Below, in pieces: positions 11,415-21,910 of a DNA stretch of 64,000 nt. Numbering within the stretch: the first letter of the stretch is position 1; the number at the start of each line of letters is the position of its first letter. The stretch is taken from assembly GCF_910592395.1 (NCBI RefSeq), contig NC_088311.1, forward strand, positions 10,542,501-10,606,500, in the 5' to 3' direction. The position numbers were made by a program, and so were the translations under genes. Source of the stretch: Lineus longissimus (Eukaryota > Nemertea > Pilidiophora > Heteronemertea > Lineidae). Under the pieces are notes generated by a model, which worked only from the letters and a program-made list of their open reading frames with translations, was not told where the DNA came from and did not search any database.

Positions 11415-13973
11415 GGCCGTTTCATTTGTCTCTTGAAGACTGACACAACCTGGCCACCGGGACAACCCATGTATTGACACATCATCTGGGCATACAGCTT
11501 TAGATTCAGTACCACATCATATTATCACAATCCTTGAAGACGGACACAACCTGGCCACCGGGACAACCCATGTATTGAGACAGCATCTGGGCATACAGCT
11601 TTAGATTGAGCTACTACATCCTATTATCACAATCTCTTGAAGACTGACACAACCTGGTTACCGGGACAACCCATGTATTGAGACGGCATCCTGGGCATAT
11701 AGCTTTAGATTGAGCTACTACATCCTATTATCACAATCTCTGAAGACGGACACAACCTGGCCACCAGGACAACCCATGTATTGAGACAGCATCTGGGCAT
11801 ACAGCTTTAGATTGAGCTACTACATCCTATTATCTCAATCTCTTGAAGACGGACACAACCTGACCACCGGGACAACTCGTGTACTTGAGACAGCATTGGG
11901 CATATGGCTTTAAATTAAGCTACTGTAGTCTTCCATCTCAATGTCTTGAAGACAGACATCAACTTGAGACAGCATTCGGGCATAGAACTATAGATTGAGC
12001 TACTATTTGCTACTATCGATATCACTAAGTCTTGACAACAGACACAATTGGTCCATAGGGACAATTCATGTACTTAAGACAGCATTTGGGCATTCTGCTT
12101 TAGATTGAGCTACTTCAGGCTACTTTTTCAGTCTTGTTGATACGACACAACCTGGTCATAGGGACAACCCATGTACCTGTGACAGCATTGGTATCAAGCT
12201 TTAGATTGAGCTACTATTCGCTACTATCTCGATGTCTTGAAGACAGACACAACCAGGCCATAGGGACAAGTCATGTAGAGTACTTGAATTCATGTACAGT
12301 ACATAGGGACAATTCAAGTGCAGAGGACAGACACAACCGGGCCATGGAGACGCCTCCTTCACTTGACAGTATTCGGTCGTACAGCTTTAGATTGAGCGAT
12401 AAAAAAAAGGCTGCTGTTTCAATCTCTCGAAGATGGACACAACCTGGCCGTAGACACAACCCAAGTACTCAAGACTTAGGCCTACAGCTTAAGATTGAGC
12501 TACTATAGGCTACTATCTCAATCTCTTGAACACATACACAACCTGTCTGCGGGGACAACCTATGTAGCTACTTATTATAGGCAACTATCTCAATCTCTTG
12601 AAGACATTCACAACCTGGGCTTGGGGACAACCCACGTACTTGAGACAGCATTCGAGCATACGGCTTTGGATAAAGGTAGTATATTCTAATCGTGGAGACA
12701 GACTCAACTTGGCCACAGGGACAGCTCAAATGTACTTGGGCAGCATTCCGGCATGCAGCTTGGGTAGCTACTTTGTCTACTATCTCAGTCACTTGAAAAC
12801 AAACACAACCTGGCCACGGGAAAGCCCCTATACTTGAGCCAGCATTCGGGCATACTGCTTTGGGAAGAACTGCTTAAGGCTACTGTGTCAATCTCTTGAA
12901 GACAGTCATGACCTGGCCATAGGAACAACCCACGCGTACTTTAGTAGCTCACTAAACTTGTATGGCTGAATGATGTCTCGAGGCTAATATCCCTGCTTAA
13001 GGCTACTGTGTCAATCTCTTGAAGACAGTCATGACCTGGCCATAGGAACAACCCACGCGTACTTTAGTAGCTCACTAAACTTGTATGGCTGAATGATGTC
13101 TCGAGGCTAATATCCCAGTCTCTTGAAGACAGTCAGTCACACAGGGACAGACCATGTGTAAGAGACTTTCGGACATTCGTTTTGGATTGAGCGACTGTAG
13201 GTTACAATCTCAATGTTTTGAGATGGCACAACCTGGACACAGGGACAGACCTATGTACTTGAGGCAGCATTCAGGCATGCAGCTTTGAGATAGAGCTACT
13301 ATAGGCTACTATCTCAATGTTTTGAAGATGGCACATCCTGGACATAGGGACAGACCCATGTACTTGAGGCAGCATTCAGGCATGCAGCTTTGAGATAGAG
13401 CTACTATAGGCTACTATCTCAATGTTTTGAAGATGGCACATCCTGAACATAGGGACAGACCCATGTACTTGAGGCAGCATTCAGGCATGCAGCTTTGAGA
13501 TAGAGCTACTATAGGCTACTATCTCAATGTTTTGAAGATGGCACAACCTGGACATAGGGACAACCCATGTACTGGAGGCAGCATTCAGGCATACAGCTTT
13601 GAAATTGAGCTACTATAGGCTACTATCTCAGTCTCTTGAAGACTGACACAACCTGGACATAGAGACAACCCATGTACTGGAGGCAGCATTCAGGCATACA
13701 GCTTTGAGATAGAGCTACTGTAGGTTACTATCTCAATGTTTTGAAGATGGCACATCCTGGTCATAGAGACAACCCATGTACTGGAGGCAGCATTCAGGCA
13801 TACAGCTTTGAGATAGAGCTACTATAGGCTACTATCCCAATGTTTTGAAGATGGCACATCCTGGCCATAGGGACAACCCATGTACTGAAGGCAGCATTCA
13901 GGCATACAGCTTTGAAATAGAGCTACTATAGGCTACTATCTCAGTCTCTTGAAGACTGACACAACCTGGACAT
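11415..13973 (+). repeat. Satellite array, period ~110-125 bp (left part)
   Basis: The consensus phrases per unit are ATCTCAATCTCTTGAAGAC, GACACAACCTGGCCA, GGGACAACCCATGTACT, GAGACAGCATTCGGGCATAC and AGCTTTAGATTGAGCTACTA. Roughly twenty units can be followed. Units from about 13200 are closer to each other (AATGTTTTGAAGATGGCAC variant) than to the left units, so the array grew by local amplification. A 109-bp stretch near 12870-13100 is duplicated almost exactly. Open frames inside are by-products of the repeat. Confidence 0.85.
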
Positions 13974-14833
13974 CTATACTATAATGCGCGTTGTGGCCGC
14001 TATTTAGGAGGTAATTTTTGTTTCAAAATTGGGCCTTGGAAATGCGTCGAATTCTTGCAACCTTTGGCTTCGTAGGTCTGGATCATACGTAAGAGTGTCA
14101 CTGAGGGTGTCATACGTCGAATATCTTCGTGGTTTTAGAATAAATAACAACTTTTCAGAGAGCACGTCGACTGGAGAGCTCCGCTCATTCTCAAAAGCAT
14201 ACACAAACTTCACGCATATTCTCCCTGCCACATCAGTATTAGCTTCCAGCACGTATGTAGTGCTATACAACCTGGTCCATGGTGCAGGGTATCAGCAGGG
14301 AGATTAATGATTAGCCTGTTCTATTTTAGTTCTATTCGAGAAACACTGACCTGAGTGATAAGGCAAATTCTGCAGAGTGGCCTACCGGAACATGCAGTCA
14401 GGGTATCAATAAACAGTTATGCCAGGATGGACAAAATATGTACAGTGGCCAGCGCTTGCTTTTTGTTTTATTCTTTACTGACTGATGTTGTCAGTTTGAA
14501 TTGCGTTCTGCATCTCTCCATGCGCCTGGCTTTGGTCCGACAGTGGCATTGGGTACGGGAGTGGGTAGGTGATATGCCTAATATGTGAGGGCCTTATTTG
14601 GAACAGGACCTGCTGTCACTGGTCTCAATGCATTGTGCAAAATAGCGTACTCCAATCAATCTATTGGGGGTTGCATGTAGATAGCAGCAATAAGTCCCTA
14701 AATGCAGTTAATTTCGTGTTTAACCTTTAATAAAACTTCAGTAACGTTAGAAATTTAATGTAGCTCAATCATCGTGCGCATTTAACTAATGTATATTACA
14801 TTTCAACTTTGCCCGCTCCTTGGGTATATGCTA
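13974..14833. other. ~860-bp insertion splitting the satellite
   Basis: The satellite unit breaks after ACACAACCTGGACAT and resumes at GAGACAACCCATGTACTGG, about where it stopped. The interior has a different composition and no satellite phrases. Overlapping open frames exist on both strands at 14004-14307 (88 and 92 residues), and neither resembles a known domain. I see no clear terminal inverted repeat. It could be a solo fragment of a mobile element or a deletion/insertion event. Confidence 0.55.
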
Positions 14834-15165
14834 GTAGAGACAACCCATGTACTGGAGGCAGCATTCAGGCATACAGCTTTGAGATAGAGCAACTGTAGGT
14901 TACTATCTCAATGTTTTGAAGATGGCACATCCTGGCCATAGAGACAACCCATGTACTGGAGGCAGCATTCAGGCATACAGCTTTGAGATAGAGCTACTAT
15001 AGGCTACTATTCCAATGTTTTGAAGATGGCACATCCTGGCCATAGGGACAACCCATGTACTGGAGGCAGCATTCAGGCATACAGCTTTGAAATAGAGCTA
15101 CTATAGGCTACTATCTCAGTCTCTTGAAGACTTGCACAACCTGGCCACAGGGACAACCCCGAGTA
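14834..15165 (+). repeat. Satellite array (right part)
   Basis: Continuation of the array after the insertion, with nearly three units of the AATGTTTTGAAGATGGCACATCCTGG type. They match the units immediately left of 13973 most closely, which supports one array later interrupted. Confidence 0.8.
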
Positions 15166-15214
15166 GGACAATTCGTTTTGGACAGAGCGACTATGGGTTA
15201 CTATCTAGTCTTTT

Positions 15215-15282
15215 AAAGGGGGACTATAGGCAGGAGCAGAGGGGCTAATTTGGCCATCTTCAGGTGACTAATATACACTGTA
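15215..15282 (-). repeat. Inverted copy of part of the 1.3-kb block
   Basis: TTAAAGGGGGACTATAGGCAGG followed by GGGGCTAATTTGGCCATCTTCA is the reverse complement of the segment at about 2398-2462 (also 3711-3770 and 4731-4790). The copies at the window start are therefore members of a dispersed family and not only local duplicates. Confidence 0.75.
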
Positions 15283-15687
15283 AGGACCCTGGGTCATGTC
15301 AGATTCAGCACTAAATATATTCCTCGAACGAGCATGAATCTTTTCGACGTACTGTGAGATGTGAGAGACCCCTATTGGCGACTTCGTGTAACTTTACCTT
15401 GCCTGCCTCGCTGCTGCCTATATTGTCCCAGTCACAGCCTAGCTGTAGGGATAACTACCAATATACATGTACTGGAGACATCATTCGGGAATTACTATTA
15501 GGATAGAGCTACTATGGGCTGTTATCTCAATGTCACGAAGATAGACACAAACGGGCCATGGTGGCCTACCTGTCAATGCATTGATGGTCAAGATGGTTGT
15601 GAGGATGTCTCCAGACCATTTCTGAGACAACCTGCATAGAACAAGGATGATTGCGAAAGTATGGTGTGATAGTTGTTGATGTGATAG

Positions 15688-18600
15688 CACCCCACGTGAC
15701 TCCATCCAATCGTGTGCTCATGAGGAAGAGTATTGGGAGGAACTGAGCACGACATCTGCAAAAGCAGAAAAGCGAAAGGACGGAGAACTAGGGTGGGTGG
15801 GTGGGCAAAGCAAACGTCTCAAGAAAGCTAACGACGCTATTTCTAATGTATGAACTGGGCCTATCAATTAGACGAGTGCATGTTTTTAACTCTCAAGTAC
15901 ATATTTGGAGAGGTTTTGAAAAAATATTTGCTGTGGCAAGTCTACCGATATAAAGAAATTATTTGATGAAAAAATTAATTTCGAATTTTGCTAATTGGGT
16001 AATAGGGGGCGTGTTTTGAGTTTTTCTGCCAGTTGGCTGAAAAGAGTGGAAATATCAAAGTCTGTCTAATTTGTCGATTATCAAAAAATTTCCGTGGTCA
16101 ACTACCAGTTTATTTTTCACCATTTACTTGCCCGACTCTCCGGAATAACATAATCTAAATTTCAGATTCACAACCCCACGCAGTATTTGATGCGTCGCGG
16201 TCAAACATTGACAATTTAACTGCTTAAAGGCTTAAAAATCAATTGTGGTCTTGTCTCCTCGAACGGGACAGCTGGGGAGCAGCCATTCTCCTCCCCTCTC
16301 GGGGCAAAAGGCTGAATGAGGCCGAACGAAAGGATTTCGCACACTCGTCGATGAAGTCACGTGGGGTGTGATAGCACCCCACGTGACTCCATCCAATCGT
16401 GTGCTCATGAGGAAGAGTATTGGGAGGAACTGAGCACGACATTCCTTCAATTTCGAATGCGCCAGGCAAAATCTCGCTCATTCCTATTCCAACACTCCCA
16501 CCACTCCCAAAACTCCTATAACTTCTCCAACGCGTGAAAGAAAATTATACAAGGCGGATATATCTTATACAGAGATACTTTTATTCCTTTGAACCAAGAG
16601 TACATGGATATACGTGACATACGGCTATAGAAACGGGAGTTAACATGATGCAAACGCAAAACGTATTATTACCGAAATCACTTTAGTGAGAATGATGATA
16701 GAAGCTAGAACTTGATGAAGAGTTTTGGTTCAGGGGCCTGCGATTACCGTGATATAGAAGTCCTCGTTGTGAACATGTATGCATGCATATCATTGAATTA
16801 ATGAACTAATGTAATTGAATGAGCGCTTACAATCGTATTTTATGCTGAATCAGATTTGCGTGAAAATTATATAGCGCTGGCGGAAAGGCATTAAAGGATG
16901 CATACTGCTCGAACTCTCTTTCCAGCCTGAGTGGTGCACTTGAGGAGCTAGCCAAACTACGGGCAACGGCGATAGCTCGCTTCAACGAGCCTTCCCTAGT
17001 GTAATAAGCATAAGATTTTCTTGTCGACCAACCCACGTGCCTCATCGTGTCGGTGGCGATCTTGTCGGTGGCGTTACTTTCACGAGGGTGTAGAGGTTGC
17101 TGCGCATCATAAAAGTGCTAGGCCGGGTGATAGAGCAACCCGCTCTTATGCTGTGAGGGGTCTCACCCTGGTATATGCCGAGGGTACGTAGGTAATGGAC
17201 CAGGCGATGATACATAGTAGTGTATGATACGGGTTTATTTAAGACGGTACCATTTTCCGATACCACTCTAAAGAGATAACCTAACGAGAGATCCACCGCC
17301 CATGAACGAGCCCAGCTTACATAACGGTCAAGACCCGCAATCGGGCAGGTAGCAACATTGGCACAGCGTGTAACCGTGAAAGTGTTGCAAACGCCGGTAG
17401 CCCCCCTAATCGCTTTTGTGAAGGAGTGCGATATCGCCACACCCGAGTTGTCTAAGTTGGCTTGCGACTCTGCCTAAATCACTGGCACGATCTCCCGCAA
17501 AGAATTGAAGTTTGAAAAAAGCTTGATCTCTATGTAGAGCGAAACGTTGCCTTGGCGACAGGTTACTACGAGTTATTTGATCATCAATATAGGCGGCAAT
17601 TTTGATAATTTTTGAGAGAAAACATGGGCTCGGCCTGAGTGGGAACAACCTGAGCTCTTGCTTGCTCCCCTGCTATATGTTTTATGTACGATTTAACGAG
17701 CGGAGATGCCGCCGGGTTTCCCGCGCCTAGGATGTCACAATAGGAAGTACCTCTACCGCATTCTCTAAAGATGGCTTTATTCTTTGTTCCAACTCTGATG
17801 CAATAAAGCTTGCAAATTTAGCACAGGAGGGCGAATTTTGGAACGACTCGGAAGGCGGGCGCTGAGAGTCAAATGCTTGCCCTTTAAAATTTCCCTTGAA
17901 ATGCTTAAAAAATGGCTCTATATGTCCACTCCATTATGTAGCCAGTTGGCTGTACTGTTGCGACATAGGGTCGTCAGGGGGAAGAATTTCATCCAAAGAA
18001 CTGGCATGCTCGTGCAACTGACCGGCAACGAAATTATCTGGGTCTCTTAGCGCAATACTATTTACATCAAAGCTTAGCCGCCGGGAAAAAACGTCCTCAA
18101 ATTTTGGGTAAAATTGGGCGGGGAGTTGGGCTTTCTGTCCCATGAGATTTACCCAGCTTGGCGACAACCTTGCAGAGCGCGAAGCTGACACCGGATCAAA
18201 TGGCGTTTTAGTTCCCATGTTGGCACGTCATACGCTCTAAAGCATTGATTCTTCAAAACAAATAGAGATTACATTTAGGAAGGACAGAAAGCTCTCAACC
18301 CCCCACCCACGTGAAAAAGATCACTAGGGAAGTTACCCCGGGTGGAAGTAAAGAGCTAAACAAGGGCGCTATTCCTTGTTATCTGACATGGGTTTAGGAA
18401 CTCTAGGCTTTGTACTTACGAAACAAGGGACACAAATGCCGGCTTAGAAATTTTGCTCTTGCCCGCATGGCTAGGAATCGCCCGAAAATTCTAAAATTAC
18501 GCAAGGGCGAACTGACAGCTCGTAGGGTGACTCTGAAATAAGCTTGCCCAATATATATGTGTGCACTGTCTGACTTTGGCGATGTAAAATTGTAGAAAAT

Positions 18601-19042
18601 TTTAGAGTTCGAATCAGACTAAAAAATAGTCGAGCGTGACTTCCCCTATATAGTCGCCTATCGGCGCGTTCAGAGAGGAACTGCAACGCCCGATTCATCT
18701 CTACTGTGCTCACTGGCGAGCCTACGCAAGACTCCCAAGGCGACAGTTATATATATATCTCATATCTCTGGCTCGAGCACGCCCCCCAATGGTCTGCTAC
18801 GATGCCGTCCCCCCTAGCCGAGCGAAGAAGCTCCCTAGGGTGACCCGAAGAAAGATAGATAAAGAGCCGTGTGAGATTCAGGCAAGCCTGAGAGGAAAGA
18901 CACAGAATACTGTGGACGAAAATCGGAGAAAAACAAAATGGACAGGAGGGGAAGCCAGTCGACCGACCAAGGAGGTGACAAAAGGCTGAATGAGGCCGAA
19001 CAAAAGGATTTCGCACACTCGTCGATGAAGTCACGTGGGGTG
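15688..19042 (-). mobile_element. Tyrosine-recombinase (DIRS/Ngaro-like) element with split direct repeats
   Basis: In element orientation (minus strand) the order is A1 (19042-18979), coding remnants, B1 (16442-16375), A2 (16368-16305), spacer, B2 (15755-15688). A1/A2 match over 64 bp with one visible change and B1/B2 over 68 bp. The A1-internal-B1-A2-B2 order is that described for PAT/Ngaro elements. The outer ends are inverted (CACCCCACGTGAC and GTCACGTGGGGTG). Both flanks belong to one degenerate repeat array, and joining them restores a GATGATGTCTTC phrase, so the insertion is clean. The spacer between A2 and B2 (about 550 bp) is longer than usual for this class. Confidence 0.68.
16827..18218 (-). 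pseudogene. Broken tyrosine recombinase coding region
   Basis: Minus-strand pieces in order: 18218-17934 (N-terminal segment), then a decayed stretch 17930-17650, 17648-17406 (FFAGDRASDLGRV), 17440-17042 (RCANVATCPIAGLDRY, LGYLFR, HSIRAGCS) and 17045-16827 (HVGWSTRKSYAYYTR). These correspond to the first catalytic Arg region, the HxxR box, the His/Trp box and the nucleophilic Tyr of YR recombinases, which cut and rejoin DNA during integration. Two frame changes and at least one stop separate them. The segment before the recombinase (ending near 17830, HFKGNFKGQAFDS on the minus strand) resembles the region ahead of reverse transcriptase in DIRS-like elements, but no reverse transcriptase core is present, so an internal deletion is likely. 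Confidence 0.7.
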
Positions 19043-19301
19043 ATGTCTTCATCTACAGTCCTTGGTTGGCACATCCTGGCACCAGTCGTTTTCAATATAC
19101 TCCGCCTCTCGATATTTCAATATTTTGTAACGACAAAGGAGTAAAAAGACCCGATTTCAGGCAAGGGTTGAACTTATTTTTCCGGAAACATCCTCTGTAG
19201 GACAAATTTCAAGATTAAATATTATGTCTAACAGGTCCGACAGTGATAGGTTGTGACGGTGTCTCCAAAACAGCCCCTCTACATACCATTTCTGAGACAC
19301 T

Positions 19302-19419
19302 GGGCGATATGAATAAAGACTAGCAAATGCTTTTATCTAAAACTCCATGTACATTTACACTAGACCTTCCTGTACAAAATTGAAGTAAAAGCATTTGCTG
19401 GTCTTTATTCATATCACCC
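19302..19419. mobile_element. 118-bp foldback (mini-MITE)
   Basis: The left arm GGGCGATATGAATAAAGACT continues through AGCAAATGCTTTTA. The right arm is its near-complement (TAAAAGCATTTGCTGGTCTTTATTCATATCACCC as positions 19386-19419). The arms are about 33 bp with two mismatches and the loop is about 50 bp. It is inserted in the degenerate array. The transcript or single strand would form a long hairpin. Confidence 0.75.
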
Positions 19420-20599
19420 ATACTGTATCTGGTTAGACAAATTGCAACTGTGGGAATAACTGCGGTAAGAGACATTGGTTGCGACGATTCATTGCGGAAC
19501 CGTGGTTACAAGGTTAATATAGATCTTTCTTCTGAGACATCATGTTTATAGCACAGCACGCGACAATAAATGATTGGTTGGGTCGATGCCGATGCCGATG
19601 TCGATGAAAATATGAGGATTGCGACGGGGTATCTTACTGGTTCCCAAGAGGCAGGTCGTGACATTTTTTAGACCGTCTTAGAAATCCTGTATATAACAGG
19701 TGCTACAATAAACGGCTGTGACGACGTCTCCAAGTCAGGCCCTCAATGCTCTTCAAGGTGGCCCAGAATTGGTTTCCCTCACACAATGGATACACAAAAG
19801 AATTCTATTGTGCAAGGGAAAATAATTCAGGGCCACCCTGTATAATACATTTTCTGGCCTTTTCGGAGACATCATGTATATAACAAGACTGATTGCAACA
19901 TTACGTCTACTGCATACTGAACTTCCAGCGGTATTGCCCCGGTTACCTCCGCCCATACATATTGGACGCGCTTACCAGCAATGTCAATACATTGAGGGTT
20001 AAGATGCGTCTACTGCTGCGAAAGAAATACTGTTACAACCATGTCTCCATATGAGGCCGTGAAACATCATGTATAGCAGGTGCGACAATGATAGGCTGGC
20101 ACGATGTCTTTATGTCAGGCAAAAATGTGAGGTTTGCGACCGGATGTCTATTAAACTGGTGCGGGAGATATGCTTTCTGATCCTTTCTGAGACATCTTGT
20201 ATTTAGCAGGGCAGATTGCGACAGTACTGTATGTTTGACCGATGCGAGGTAGCGACCGATGATGTCTCCATGCGGTGTCACTGAAGTTCTACAAATACTT
20301 TTCTGCGTCATCGTGTGTACAGCAAGAAAAAATTGTGACAGACAGTATGTATTATAGTTTGTTCATGAAATGGACAATAAGATGACATATCTTCGAGCGG
20401 TGTTTATTCATCCATCTTCAATCTCCGAGGTGCCCGTGGAGACACCTAGTGTTACAGCAAGTGAACTAAACGTCTTGAGGACAGAGACAAGCATCAATCT
20501 ACATGTATAATTGGTGCGCGCGTGAGAAATAGGTCGTGACGATGTCTCCATGTCAGGCCCTCGGTTTGCGCACAGACGGTGTCAATTTTACCATGAAAC

Positions 20600-21910
20600 G
20601 AACAAAAAATAAACAAGTACAAGACATAATGATTACTATGGAATCTAATGACAATAACTCTAGATACATTAAGTTATGAGTTTTTCTTAACTAAATAATA
20701 TACATCTACTCATAATTGAAATTTACTATCAAATCGTAAATAGACTTTATTGTTAACAAAGATTAATTTGATTTGTTTCAACACGTTTTCCCTTGAAAAG
20801 TAACAGAACTTATTTCCAATGAAAATCGCTTCTTGCATCAACCATGATACTGCAGTGGGTATGATGGAGTCCCATGATGAACAGACTTGTTTGGGCAAGG
20901 GGGTATTATAGTGTGACGTCATCGAGAGTTACGCCATCGAGTTAATATTACCAGCCGACGTTCTGTCCTCAGCCTGCACAATCACTTTAGTCGTGAACTG
21001 TAGATGACCAAAAGTCTTGAACTCCAACCTTTCCTTTAAGACACAACAGCAGTACATTAAAGACAGAACAAGTGCTTTTTCCACGCATTTTCTGTCACAC
21101 TATGCACTATTTCCTGGATTCAAGCCCAACTATTACAGGGTCCTTGAACTGTAGTAAACCAAGCGACTTGAACTCCAACTTTTCCTGGAAAAAAAACATT
21201 GCACAAATGAATGAATGCACTTTGGAGGAAACTTTTCGAGTGGATATATTGCATTTGAATTTTGGCAAAGGCCTACTCATGAAGTTTAAGAAAAAACTAT
21301 AAACACGGGGTTAAACGCATATATATATACTTAACACAGCAAAGATATCACGTTAAAAAAGCTAAAAAGGACCTTGCAACTTGCAGTTATCTTCTTCTTT
21401 ATTCTTGAAATTACTTTTTTTTTAATTTTTAAAATGCAGCAATTTATATTCATTTCATAAGAGTTGCCACGTGCACACAATCAGAATCTTGACTGAAAAG
21501 GCCTCACATACAATGTAGAATAGGAAGCATGCCATGCAGTTCCGTCTTGTCTCATTTGCATCGGGGAAGGTAGGCCAGATCAATACCTCCATCCATGGCC
21601 GTAGGGGGTAAAGTTGGGGCCAAAATACTATTAGTCAATACTCGTCAGGAGGACCATTCGTCGTTCCCGCAGCGCCATCGATCGATGCTTGCGCTATCTA
21701 TCGATGCCCGCGCTAATTACCGATCCGTAGAAAGCGCAGCGCTATCGCTCGATGGCGCAGATCCACTGATAGCGCATAACATATATACTTGGTTGGAACA
21801 TGATTCATATCATCAGCCTCTCCATTTTTGAGAACTAGACGGGACATTGAAGGGAACATGACGAGAGTTGGTTGCTAATAATCAAAGTTAGCTTTCCAAA
21901 CGCAGACAAC
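20600..21910. other. No gene seen; region downstream of the P450
   Basis: AT-rich sequence with a short duplicated phrase CTTGAACTCCAAC...TTTCCT near 21014 and 21167, and a GATCGATGC/GCGCTATC-rich patch at 21675-21775. If the P450 has a further 3' exon it should lie here on the minus strand, but I could not identify one. Confidence 0.35.

Larger units (their letters stand above)
15440..20600. repeat. Degenerate tandem array (GACGATGTCTCC type)
   Basis: Recurring phrases are GGTGCGACAATGATAGGTTGTGACGATGTCTCC-like segments (quoted only as a pattern), CATTTCTGAGACATCATGTAT and AGGCCCTCAATG. They are seen near 15590, 19235, 19700, 20065, 20220 and 20510. Spacing is irregular and similarity low, so this is an old array. 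The tyrosine-recombinase element at 15688-19042 sits inside it. No gene is supported in the parts outside that element. Confidence 0.55.
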
